Shown: positions 46,056 to 56,514 of the stretch, piece by piece
Numbering within the stretch: the first letter of the stretch is position 1
How the letters are laid out: each line of letters starts with the position of its first letter
Assembly (NCBI GenBank): GCA_023374045.1
Contig: CM041776.1
Span: 348,129,636 to 348,193,635, forward strand
Length of the DNA: 64,000 nucleotides
Source of the DNA: Limonium bicolor
Taxonomy: Eukaryota; Streptophyta; Magnoliopsida; Caryophyllales; Plumbaginaceae
Direction of reading: 5' to 3'
Notes under the pieces: generated by a model
Database searches by the model: none
What the model saw: the letters and a program-made list of their open reading frames with translations, nothing else
Told to the model about the DNA's origin: nothing
Translations under genes and position numbers: made by a program

Positions 46056-49000
46056 TTAACTGTAACTTGCATTCGGGCATCTTGTCCTAACATGACCGCG
46101 TTGCCGACATAGCCCACAATGTCTTGTTTCACGCTCATAATTCTCATCCATCTCGTTATGAATGCGGGAGAATGTTGGCCGGCCTCTGACATTGCGCATC
46201 ATAGCTGGATCTGGAATAATTGCAAGCCCACCATATGTAGGCCACTTCCCTTGATTTCCTAGTGGCACAAACTTGTTCTCGCTATAAGCCGTTATCATCG
46301 TTTCAAGTCTGTAAACTTGATGAACATAATTCCTCCAATCTAGGGTGCAAGTAGAGCACACGGCCATGACATGTGAGCATGGATACTTAAACGCCTTCCA
46401 TTCACCACATTCACACTCCCTTGAGTTGATTTGGACAGTAAACTTACCTTTGTCTCGCCGTAGGTTTGCATCCCCATTATCAACCACCTCAAACACCAAA
46501 TCCATAGCATCAATAACCCACACGGTGGTAGTTGGCAAGGGTTTGATTTTCAGCTACTTTGTCTAAGAGGTGCTTGGTAAAAAATAACCCACTATTCCTT
46601 TGTGCATATAGGTTTCTAGGTTATCTCGAAAGTAGTCAATTAACTTATACAAAGTGCTTTCAACAATAGCCGTTACCGGTAGGAGACGGACCCTCTTCAG
46701 CACACCATTCATGCACTCCACCAGGTTAGTTGTCATATGACCCCACCTCTTTCCATCATCATGCGCACGTGACCATTTCTCGGGGGGTAGCTCATTGAAA
46801 AAAGGAGCAATTGATGGGTGAAGAGCAAGTAAGTGATTTAATCTTTCTTGAACTTTATCCCTTCTAAAATAGTAACCTGCACAAGTAATAACTTCAGATT
46901 AGATACCTACCCAATATCATAAAAGACTACATACAATCTCTAGTTGTTACCTGTGTTGATGAGGTACTTTTTCCACTCCTTGTTTCCAAATCTTGTCTGA
47001 AAGTTTGAAGTAATATGACGCATACACAAGAAATGTTGGGCATGAGGAGGACGCCAGTACTGTTCTTCCCTCATGATCGACATTATAGCTCCAGCCCGAT
47101 CCGTAATCACTGCCACATCATTCCTAGCTCCAATGACTACGGTATGAACACGGTCAAGAAAATATTCCAGTCATCCCTTGACTCGCTAGCAACGATACCA
47201 AAGGCCATGGTATTATCTGTTGTGTTACCATCTTGGGCAACAGCAACCAATAATTTACCTTTGTACTTACCGTACAGGTGAGTAGCATCTATTTGTAGTA
47301 GAGGCTTCATATACTTGAAGGCAGTAATGCAAGGCCCAAACGCCCAGAAACATTGCTTAAACCGCCTAACTTGAGTAGTCTGTGTTTCATCTTGAAACAC
47401 AACAGTCGAATCTAGGTCGATATACGAATAGGTATAAAATGTTTGATACTTATGAGATACCTGGGTAATTCAGTAAATGATTGTTCCCAATCACCGTAGA
47501 CCCTTCTTATCGCTTCAGCACGGCCTAACCAAGCTTTCTTGTAGTTGATCTTCCTTTTATATTCTGAACGGATTAGTTGAATCACAGTCTTCACTTGTAG
47601 TGCGGGGTTCTCTTTGACCCTTGGTATCATGACTTCAGCAATGAAATTGTAAGTCAAGAAACGATCATTACCCTCATCTAGGACAGGAGCGCATGTGTGA
47701 GGACTGAATTTCCGTAGTCGTCATTCAATGGAATTCTTCAACAACGCAGCTCGAAATCTGAAACTGCACCCTTGTTGGCACCTTAGGGTGTAAATTCTCC
47801 TGTTATTCTCGGGGGCAGCAAAATCTACGTTTCTCTCCAAGTGATACTGTTTTACTGCAGTCACAAGAACATTTTTATCAGAAAATTCTTGCCCCACGAC
47901 GAACTCCTGACCTGGCCTCCAGTATGGCAAACCACGTCAATCAATGTCTGATGGTATCTGGCTTATGGCCTGTAAATCCACTGCGATGAGTACGGCGCTG
48001 AAGGAGTGTACGGTGTGGAGGGCCCAGCTTCATCAACTATGTCATCGTCATCCGTAAATCTGCAGGCTCCATCTCAGAATCATCCGAACTCTGCAGATTT
48101 TCATCTTCGGCATGCTGATGCTCGGAAAAATCATCGTCTGTTTCATGTCTTCCTCCGGAGAAGGTGTAGTTGCATGCTCGAACTCAATTAGCACAGCCAC
48201 ATTGTTCAGCAAATTTGAATTCTTGATGAAGTTTGATATCATCAGCTTCAACCGAGAATCGCTATTAATTTTGAGTGGAAGGTAGGAACAAGATGGATAT
48301 TTATTCTGTAACTTCCTGTAAACCATGTCGGTGATAACATAATCTCCCCCCAACTCCAAGTCGACAAGATTTTTGACATTATCTTTGAAGGATTGAAATG
48401 TGGAATGCTCGGAAATTTGAGTGTCGATGAATTTAGACCAATGAGGATGAATATGAAAATATATACTGAAGAGGGGAAAATACGCCCAGAAGACCCAAAA
48501 AGAGAGCAACAACCCAACAGAGCAAAGAGCAGGGAAAAGGGAGGCCAAGGCAACGACCGGGCGTCCCCGTCCAGGCCCAGGTAGGCCGCAAGCAGCGACC
48601 GGTCGCCTGTGACCGGTCGCCATAGGAAGCATTTCGATCGGTCATTTACGACCAGTCGCCAGGAGTACGAGATATAGTATAGAAGGCGCCCGGTCGTTTG
48701 TGACCAGGCACCAAATACACCAAATATAGCACGGATACGACCGGTCGCCTGTGACCGGCCCATAAGAGGGCAAAACAAGTACGGGTAGCGACCAAAAGAT
48801 AGGGAAATTAGGGTAAGATATTTATCAGATATTTTAGGCTCGCCAAGATATTTATGTGCCAACCTGGCACAATGTAACGGGCTAAAAGGCCAGTGATAAA
48901 CACTATAAATAGGGGTTCACCCCCTCAATAAAAGGCACGCGAACAGTACCCGAGAATCCTCACTATTGCATTGCGCTGTCACGAATCCCTCTTTCTTTCT

Positions 49001-49135
49001 CTCTCACCCCTTTTTTCGGTAACAAGGTAACTCGATAGAACTTGAAGAGCTTGATGATAGATTAGGACCCTGATTGAGGAATTGCGAGAGAAGACTGCTT
49101 AGGAACCTAGGGATTTATACCATTTCATATACCAT
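46056..49135 (-). pseudogene. MULE transposase (MURA-like), broken
   Basis: The likely ATG (49133-49135) gives MVY, and the frame resumes beyond the solo LTR (48467-49127) as FHIHPHWSKFIDTQISEH. The N-terminal module is followed by a MuDR DNA-binding-like block (YWRPGQEFVVGQEFSDK, TLRCQQGCSFRFRAALL), TYNFIAEVMIP, and the MULE DDE domain. That domain reads LLQIDATHLYGKYKGKLL (first Asp), VAVITDRAGAIMS (second Asp), PHAQHFLCMRHI and a later WGHMTTNLVECMNG (Glu). The C-terminus has a SWIM zinc finger (CECGEWKAFKYPCSHVMAV) and a CCHC knuckle (CGLCRQRGHVRTRC). An intron is likely at about 46878-46948. Damage: solo LTR in codons 2-4, an in-frame TGA near 47709, and one-base shifts near 48090, 47440 and 47156. 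Not functional as written. Confidence 0.82.
48467..49127. mobile_element. solo LTR (661 bp) at the start codon region of the MULE transposase
   Basis: Begins TGAAGAGGGG, ends CCATTTCA, and is flanked by a perfect 5-bp duplication TATAC (48462-48466 and 49128-49132). It has LTR promoter and terminator signals on the plus strand: TATAAATAG at 48904 and AATAAA at 48927. The left half carries repeated GACCGGTCGCCTGTGACCGG motifs. No internal retrotransposon sequence remains. Confidence 0.85.
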
Positions 49136-49340
49136 CTGGATTGTATTTGAGCTCTGCATTGAGATAAAGAGTACATGGAATATCCATTTCAAATATCTAT
49201 AACCCACAGGGAAGAGTGTAGAGTGTGAAATTGTGTGGACTGAACAACAAATTTTGATTCTGCTAGAGAAGAAAATAGGAAGCAACAACCAAATGTTGGG
49301 AGAAAATAACTTATTTGTAGTCTATACAACACTAGCCGTT

Positions 49341-49597
49341 AAAATTCGACCGTTGGAGGACTTGCAAAGAAGCCGATAATGATATTATCGGCATCTGGAA
49401 GCCGATAATGATATTATCGGCATCTGGAAGCCGATAATGATATTATCGGCATCTAGAAGCCGATAATGATATTATCGGCATCTGGAAGCCGATAATGATA
49501 TTATCGGCATCTGGAAGCCGATAATGATATTATCGGCATCTAGAAGCCGATAATAGTATTATCGGCTTCTTTGCAAGTCCTCCAACGGTCGAATTTT
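49341..49597. repeat. array of palindromic 29-bp repeats inside a larger inverted repeat
   Basis: Seven head-to-tail units, each with the palindrome CCGATAATGATATTATCGG plus a linker CATCTGGAAG or CATCTAGAAG. The array is bounded by a perfect 40-bp inverted repeat (49341-49380 against 49558-49597), so the whole 257 bp can fold back on itself. It lies immediately inside the right MULE TIR. Confidence 0.93.
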
Positions 49598-49601
49598 GAT
49601 T

Positions 49602-49762
49602 TGTGAAGAAACCGATAACCGTGTTATCGGCATCTGGAAGCCGCCATTGCCGTTATCGGTTTCTGTACAGACAAAAAAAAAACTCGTTCTACGGCAATTC
49701 ACACAATAGCAACCGGGGATGGGAAATGAGTTGGGGAAATGCTCGTTCCCGGGAAATTTTCC
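49602..49762 (-). repeat. MULE right terminal inverted repeat
   Basis: 161 bp, ending GGGAAATTTTCC and followed by TSD GGCAAAACTT. The open frame crossing from here into the B3 gene is chance. Confidence 0.9.
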
Positions 49763-49772
49763 GGCAAAACTT

Positions 49773-49941
49773 TGCAAGGTATAAAAAGCTCAAGGTTAAG
49801 GATAAGGTCATTTTCTACTCCAAGAATTATGCTCCAGTAGGGACTTCTAGTCCGGCTGTTGATGATCAAACTGATCATGTTCCTTTTGTGATTCATGTCC
49901 GAAGAACTATCAGATTGTTTGGAGTGGACGAGGTCGATTAG
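49773..49941 (+). pseudogene. B3 gene copy 1, part 3 of 3
   Basis: After the second GGCAAAACTT the frame continues ARYKKLKVKDKVIFYSKNY. This is the C-terminal B3 signature, KKLKV-x-DKV. It goes on to HVRRTIRLFGVDEVD and a TAG at 49939-49941. The intact copy differs by a small in-frame indel in the loop (APVGTSSPAVDDQTDH here, a shorter loop there). Confidence 0.78.
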
Positions 49942-50505
49942 CTAGACTACTTAATTACACAATTAACAATACATATATGAGTGATTTCAAGATCTATAGC
50001 AGAATTCATTTAGATGTTGTTGTTGTGTTGAGGTCTCCTTTGCTGTATAGCAGAGAAACCCTGAAAAGTAAGTATGTTCATTGTTTTGCGTTCAATTTGA
50101 TTAGCTAGCGCCAGTCAGTCTTCCCGGTCGCTCCTTGAGATCCTACCCTACCTACCGCGCTCTAGGTAAAAAGTTTTGTCTATCATACAACGATCATCGA
50201 TATAGTTATATATATGAACTGTTACAGAAAAATTTACTTAATTGATAAAATAATGTTTCAGGTATAATATACTATTAAATGCAGAAGACTATAAACATCA
50301 AGATATACCATTTTTATTTTCATTAGACCCGCCCTTTCAACTTATTTAACTACACTTATGAAGGAAGTTGTGAAGAACTATCAAATTTATTGTACCGCAT
50401 TTATTATTTTTTTACCGCATTTATGGCGGTGCGGTTACAAACTTAATCAAGATTATTAACTTCAAAAAGAATCTAACTGAAACTCTTTAGTAATTCAAGT
50501 TACCA
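49942..50505 (+). repeat. duplicated block beta, downstream part, copy 1
   Basis: From TAGCTAGACTACTTAATTAC onward this matches 60298-60817 closely, with small indels, up to TCTTTAGTAATT. It is the 3' region of the B3 gene pair. Confidence 0.88.
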
Positions 50506-51274
50506 TCACTAGCCAAGTATGATTAATTGCATGATATATCGACCAGGAAAACAATAAAAAATAACCACTTAAATGTTCATATCAGATGACATTGATCACG
50601 TATGGGATTACGTAATTAATGGTTAAGCGTGATTCCCTTTGAATTCCAGTAGATATCAAAACCAAATAATGAGACTCGAATGGAAGTCAATAACTATGAT
50701 AATAAATTGGTTAGTAAACTCTTTCTAAAAAAAAAAAAACGATATGAAATCCTATGGAAATGACGTCTTTTTATAACAAAAATGGGAATGAACCTTGGAT
50801 GTGCTATTTATATCTAATAAGAGTAGTTTAAATGACGTACTCACTACTAATAGTTCTTCATGATCGGGGGAGGTAAAGTTAATCATATAATATAACTAAT
50901 AGCGGGCCCTGCCCAACTCCTATTGGCTAAGAATATCCCTTTAGGCATCTACATTCAGGTGTATTAGTGCCAAGTCTGATCAAGATGAGGGAGTAGATGG
51001 AAAATTTAATATCAAAAATAATCTTAGAGAAATTTCGAATCTAGTTTGAAATGGTCCTTTTGTATAGTTTTATTCAAATCACTGCAAAGGTGATGACACA
51101 ATTCTATAAGACAATATGCCACCCAGGGCCTCTTTTACTGGGGGAAATTTAATTGAGGCGACTACAAAGGCTTAATCTATTAGTACGGATCCCTAACCAA
51201 TATCCATCATCAGATGGTACAAAGAATACTTGCAACAGAAGAAAAGATTACCGTTAATCTTTTTTAGCAAACTC
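50506..51274. other. intergenic DNA between duplicated units
   Basis: No gene. It includes block alpha copy 2 (50576-50852), then DNA with no recognised feature up to the copia element. Confidence 0.5.
50576..50852 (+). repeat. duplicated block alpha, copy 2
   Basis: Matches 7524-7850 in order and orientation. It follows directly on the B3 copy 1 downstream block, as expected at the junction of a tandem duplication. Confidence 0.85.
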
Positions 51275-51836
51275 TGTTGGAAACTTCCTCCTAGTTGGTA
51301 GCCTACCAAGGTTGAAAATTTAATCAAGCACATGTAATTCAAGGTAGGTGGTACACTTATTATGACTTTGGTAAGTTCATTTCACATTGAACTTAATGCT
51401 TCACTGCCACACTTCATTTCCTATAAATACCCACATAACATGAGTTGTTTTTCCATCATCCAAGTTCAAGCATTTAGAACTTGAGGAGAGGATCAAACAA
51501 GCTGCACAAGTGTGCAAAGAGAGTAAAAGGAGAGGAAAAACAAAGAGGAAAAAGAAAGAGTTTATAGCTTCTTTTTCTAATTCTTGTTTGTTCCCTTTTT
51601 GTTATTTCTACAAAATTTGAGAGCTAGAGCCTTCGATATTTATTCGAAGAAGATCACCATTGTAATCCCATTATTGTTATAGTGGAAGGTTTGGATCGGT
51701 GCTTTCGATCCCGAGGTTTTTACCCTACATTCAAGGGGTTTTCCTCGTTAAAATATCGTGTGTCATCTCCATCGATTTTTCGGGTCTCTTTTGTTTATCT
51801 TTCTTGTCTCCATCTCGCACCGTATTTTTCCCAACA
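51275..51836 (+). repeat. copia 5' LTR
   Basis: TGTTGGAAAC...CCCAACA. A TATA-like CTATAAATACCC lies at about 51421, as expected for the LTR promoter. Confidence 0.95.
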
Positions 51837-51839
51837 GAC

Positions 51840-51852
51840 TGGTATCAGAGCC
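51840..51852 (+). other. primer-binding site (initiator tRNA-Met)
   Basis: TGGTATCAGAGCC, three bases after the LTR. It is the classical plant retrotransposon site complementary to the 3' end of initiator tRNA-Met. Confidence 0.93.
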
Positions 51853-51939
51853 AGACTCTCTTAGTATGCTCTGTGGTTGCAGCTAAGCTGATCTTCCACA
51901 TCAGAAAAGAAAGTTTTGGTCGAGATTCCGCAAAACGAG

Positions 51940-54900
51940 ATGGAGAAAGAAAACGTTGTTGCCCATGATGGAGATATGTTCAAACTAACGGCAGACAACT
52001 TCTCCTATTGGAAGCCCATGATGGAGGACCACTTGTACTGCAAAGATCTACATGAGCCGATCTTGAAGAAAGAGAAGACCGGAGCCAAAACTGATGAGGA
52101 GTGGAAACTACTAAACTGGAAGGCGGTGGCTCTCATCAGAAAATTCATCGACAAAAGTTTATTCGAGCATGTTTCTTCCTACACTAATGCTTATGAGTTA
52201 TGGGAGAAACTTGAGACGATGATACAAAAGAAAACGCCACGCAATAAGGCTTTTCTAGTCAGACAACTAGTAAAGCTTGAATACAAAGATGGCCAAAGCA
52301 TGATCGAGCATTTGAACAACTTCAAAGGGCTCGTCAACAAGTTAGAAGGTGTCAATGACGATCGATGAAGAGCTGCAAGCATTGTTACTTCTCAGTTCTC
52401 TTCCAGAGAGCTGGGATACCTTGGTGGTCACTCTCAGCAATTCAGCCCCTGAAGGTAAAATTACCTTGGACACGGTCACCGATAGCCTTCTTAATGAAGA
52501 GGCTAGGAGAAAAGAACGTGGTTTCTCCACAATACAGACAGAGGCGAACGTTGCTGAAAATCGTGGAAGAAATGAGCAACGGAATAAAGGTCGCGGACAT
52601 AAGGGCGATCGATTCAGGGGGAGATCTAAGTCAAGAAGCCGATTCACATGTTATTATTGTGGCAAACCGGGCCACAAGAAATCCGAATGTCGTAAGTTCA
52701 TTCGAGACCAGAAAGCAAGGCAGTACCAATCAAGATCAAGCCGAACAAAGATCAACAACAGCTGTGGCTTCAAAGGATGATGGAGAGGTCTTCATCACCA
52801 AAATTGACGAGTCACTAAATTTAGCTCTTGGTGATTGTTCATGGGTCATTGACTCTGGAGCATCCTTTCATGTTTCCCCAAATCGAGATCTATTCTCAAA
52901 CTACCAAAGTAGTGACTTTGGAATTGTGAAGATGGGAAATGAAGGAAGAAGCAAGATCATTGGCAAAGGAGATGTCGAGATGATGACAAACACAGGCTGC
53001 AAATTGATATTGAAGGATGTTAGACATGTCCCTGACATGCGTCTAAATCTCATGTCAGTCGGTAAACTTGACGATGCCGATATGACCAGCAACTTCGGAG
53101 GTGGAAAGTGGAAGCTTGCTATGGGAAATATGATATTTGCTCGTGTACAAAAACAAGGCTCTCTTTACATAATGCATGGTAAACCGAGCAAGGGGGAGAT
53201 TAATGTAGCTCGTAGTGGTGCAGATTTGGAGTTATGGCACCGGCGACTCGGCCATATGGGTGAGAAGGGATTGCAAATCCTTGCCCGCAAGCAACTACTT
53301 CCCAACGTTAAAGGTGAAACTCTAAAGCCATGCACCGACTGTTTGGCTGGAAAACAAAATAGAGTTGCTTTCCACACTTCCTACCGACCAAGTAGGAGAA
53401 GAAGTATACTGGAATTAGTGCACACTGATGTGTGCTCTATGACAGAGAAATCTTTGGGTGGTGCATTATATTTTGTCACCTTCATTGATGACCACTCAAG
53501 AAAAGTATGGTTATACCTATTGAAATCGAAGGATCAGGTACTTGACCTTCAAGGAGTTTCATGCCAAAGTGGAGCGTGAGACCGGTAAAAAGTTGAAGTG
53601 TGTTCGTGCCGACAACGGGGGAGAATATCGTGGCCCTTTTGACACTTTTTGTAGGAGCCTAGGTATTAGGCTTGAGAAGACACCACCAAAGACTCCACAA
53701 TTGAATGGTTTAGCAGAGCGTATGAACCGAACTATTGTTGAAAGAGTTCGATGTATGTTGTCACATGCCAAACTGGCCAAGTACTTCTGGGGTGAAGCAG
53801 TAAAGACGGCAGTAGACATCATCAACTGCTCACCATCAGTTCCATTGTCCGGAGAGATTCCAGAGGAGATATGGTCTGGGAAGAAGGTCAACTACAACAC
53901 TTTCAAGGTGTTTGGGTGTCGAGCATTCGTCCACATTCCAAGAGATGAACGCTCAAAGTTGGATGCTAAGACCAAGGAATGTATCTACCTTGGTTCACCA
54001 AAGGATGAGATGGGTTATCGGCTATGGGATCCTAAGATAAGAAGATTGTCAGAAGTAGAGATGTAGTCTTCTTCGAAGATCAAACAACCAAGGATCGAGA
54101 GCAACCCATCAAAGCCACAAGCATCATTATCCCCAACCAAGATCCTGTACCAGTAGTTCATAGCCATGATCAAGGTGCACTAGGAGATGTCAATGCCAAC
54201 GATGATCAAGAGACTCCACCAGTAGAACATGGTGTTGATGATGAAACTGAGCCAACACAAACCCATGAAGTACCTACCGAGCACGCCTTCATGAGGAGCC
54301 TCAGTTAAGACGATCTACTAGACAGAAGCAACCTACCTCAAGATATCCATCTGATGAGTATACTGCATTCACAGATGAAGGTGAGCCAGAATTTTGAAGA
54401 GGCATTACTGATGATCATAACACTGATTGGATGGAAGCCATGCAAGAGGAAATGCAATCCTTGCATGAGAATCAGACGTATGATCTGGTAGAGTTACCCA
54501 AAGGCAGACGAGCGTTGAAAAATAGATGGGTGTACCGCTTGAAGACGGAAGATAACGGTTCAAAACCAAGATAAAGCCAGGCTAGTTGTGAAAGGATTCA
54601 GCCAGAAGAAAGGAATAGACTTCGAGGAGATATTCTCTCCAGTGGTAAAACATTCATCTATTCGAGTTGTACTCGGCCTAGCTGCTTGCTTGGACCTGGA
54701 GATTGAGCAGATGGATGTGAAGACGGCGTTCCTTCATGGTGATTTAGAGGAAGAGATATACATGGATCAACCAGAAGGTTTTGAAGTCCCTGGGAAAGAA
54801 CATTTGGTATGCAAGCTTAACAAGAGCCTTTATGGCTTGAAACAAGCACCGAGACAGTGGTACAAAAAGTTTGAGTCTTTCATGATCAAACACAATTTCA

Positions 54901-55950
54901 AGAAGACAGTCACTGATCACTGTGTGTTCATGAAGAAGTACTCAACTGGTGACTTCATCATTCTACTTCTTTATGTAGATGATATGCTCGTGATTGGCCA
55001 GGATGCAACCAAAATAGCAGCCCTGAAGAAGGCGCTTAGTGGATCCTTTGCTATGAAAGATTTAGGACCAGCAAAGAAGATATTAGGCATGGCAATCACT
55101 CGAGATCGGTCAAAGAAGTTATTGTGGTTATCTCAAGAACAGTATGTAGAGAAGGTTCTTGAAAGATTCAACATGGAGAAATCAAAACCAGTAAGCACGC
55201 CATTAGCTCCTCACTTCAAGTTAAGTTCGAGTCAGAGATCATCAGCAGGAGATGATGATATAGAGAAGGTGCCCTATTCATCAGCGGTGGGTAGTCTCAT
55301 GTATGCCATGGTGTGCACACGTCCCGACCTAGCTCATGCAGTCGGAGTTGTTAGTAGGTTTCTATCTAATTCCGACAAAGAGCATTGGAATGCGGTCAAG
55401 TGGATCTTTAGATATCTTCGAGGCACTACCAAGAGGTGTTTGTGCTTCGGAAGAGGAGAACCTGTGTTAGAAGGGTACACAGATGCAGATCTCGCCGGTG
55501 ATGTTGACTCACGGAAGTCTACCTCAGGTTATCTGATTACCTTTGCAGGGGGAGCTGTTTCATGGCAGTCGAGACTTCAGAAATGTGTTGCTTTATCAAC
55601 CACCGAGAGCAGAGTACATTGCCGCTACAGAAGCGTGCAAAGAGATGTTATGGATGCAGGGTTTCATGCAAGAACTTGGCCATGAGCAAGAACGCTATGA
55701 GCTTCGATGTGATAACCAAAGCGCTATTCACCTAGCTAAGAATCCAAGTTATCATTCTCGGACAAACATATTGAAGTTCGATATCATTGGATCCGGGATG
55801 TGATTGAGAAGAAGCTAGTCTATCTAGAGAAGGTTCACACCGATGATAACTGGTCCGACATGATGACCAAGGTCATTCCGGTCACTAAGTTTGAAAGATG
55901 CTGCCATGGAGCTGGAGTGATGGCTCCCCAACTCGTCGGAGGGGGAGATT
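51940..55950 (+). pseudogene. copia gag-pol polyprotein, broken
   Basis: The ATG at 51940 starts gag (MEKENVVAHDGDMFKL, then NFSYWKPMMEDHLYCKD). Then come a CCHC knuckle CYYCGKPGHKKSEC (about 52648-52690), protease WVIDSGASFHVS, a pre-integrase LWHRRLGHMGEKGL, integrase Asp residues in HTDVCS and VRADNGGEY with a Glu in NGLAERMNRTIVER, reverse transcriptase VKTAFLHGDLEEEIYM and LLYVDDMLVIG, and RNase H GYTDADLAGDVDSRKSTSGY with CDNQSAIHLAKNP. Normally one polyprotein makes all enzymes of the replication cycle in cytoplasmic particles. Here the frame breaks near 52360, 53537, 54040, 54300, 54570, 55610 and 55770, and a TGA lies near 54393, so it cannot act by itself. The RT block 54588-55600 is intact. 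Confidence 0.93.
55937..55950 (+). other. polypurine tract
   Basis: GGAGGGGGAGA immediately before the right LTR, the usual plus-strand primer. Confidence 0.85.
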
Positions 55951-56509
55951 TGTTAAACTTCCTCCTAGTTGGTAGCCTACCAAGGTTGAAAATTTAATCA
56001 AGCACATGTAATTCAAGGTAGGTGGTACACTTATTATGACTTTGGTAAGTTCATTTCACATTGAACTTAATGCTTCACTACCACACTTCATTTCCTATAA
56101 ATACCCACATAACTTGAGTTGTTTTTCATCATCCAAGTTCAAGCATTTAGAACTTGAGGAGAGGATCAAACAAGCTGCACAAGTGTGCAAAGAGAGTAAA
56201 AGGAGAGGAAAAACAAAGAGGAAAAAGAAAGAGTTTATAGCTTCTTTTTCTAATTCTTGTTTGTTCCCTTTTTTGTTATTTCTACAAAATTTGAGAGCTA
56301 GAGCCTTCTATATTTATTCGAAGAAGATCACCATTGTAATCCCATTATTGTTATAGTGGAAGGTTTGGATCGGTGCTTTCGATCCCGAGGTTTTTACCCT
56401 ACATTCAAGGGGTTTTCCTCGTTAAAATATCGTGTGTCATCTCCATCGATTTTTTGGGTCTCTTTTGTTTATCTTTCTTGTCTCCATCTCGCACCGTATT
56501 TTTCCAACA
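55951..56509 (+). repeat. copia 3' LTR
   Basis: TGTTAAACTTCC...TTCCAACA. It lacks two bases of the 5' LTR start (TGTTGGAAAC) and has a few substitutions. Confidence 0.95.
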
Positions 56510-56514
56510 AACTC

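Larger units (their letters stand above)
34731..49762. mobile_element. Mutator-like element (MULE), 15 kb, inserted in B3 gene copy 1
   Basis: Long terminal inverted repeats of 161 bp (34731-34891 and 49602-49762) differ at about two positions and begin GGAAAATTTCCCGGGAACG. The element is flanked by a 10-bp duplication GGCAAAACTT (34721-34730 and 49763-49772). The intact B3 paralogue shows the empty site. Contents, left to right: plant mobile domain gene (+), 191-bp tandem array with a nested solo LTR, two small plus-strand genes, transposase gene (-) with a nested solo LTR at its start, and a palindrome array next to the right TIR. Removing the two solo LTRs leaves about 10 kb. Confidence 0.93.
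51275..56509 (+). mobile_element. Ty1-copia LTR retrotransposon, nearly full length
   Basis: Two LTRs of 562 and 559 bp differ at about ten positions. They are flanked by a perfect 5-bp duplication AACTC (51270-51274 and 56510-56514). A primer-binding site complementary to initiator tRNA-Met follows the left LTR and a purine tract precedes the right one. The order gag, protease, integrase, reverse transcriptase, RNase H defines the copia superfamily. The coding region is broken in several places. Confidence 0.97.

Noticed and set aside
48248..48862. 204-residue minus-strand frame with a hydrophobic stretch
   Set aside because: It joins solo LTR sequence to an out-of-phase reading of the transposase N-terminus.
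49367..49575. Regularly spaced palindromic repeats resembling a CRISPR array
   Set aside because: Units are contiguous with no unique spacers, lie inside a plant MULE next to its TIR, and no cas genes exist.
49603..49941. 112-residue plus-strand frame ending in B3 sequence
   Set aside because: Chance fusion of the MULE terminal repeat with the B3 3' part.
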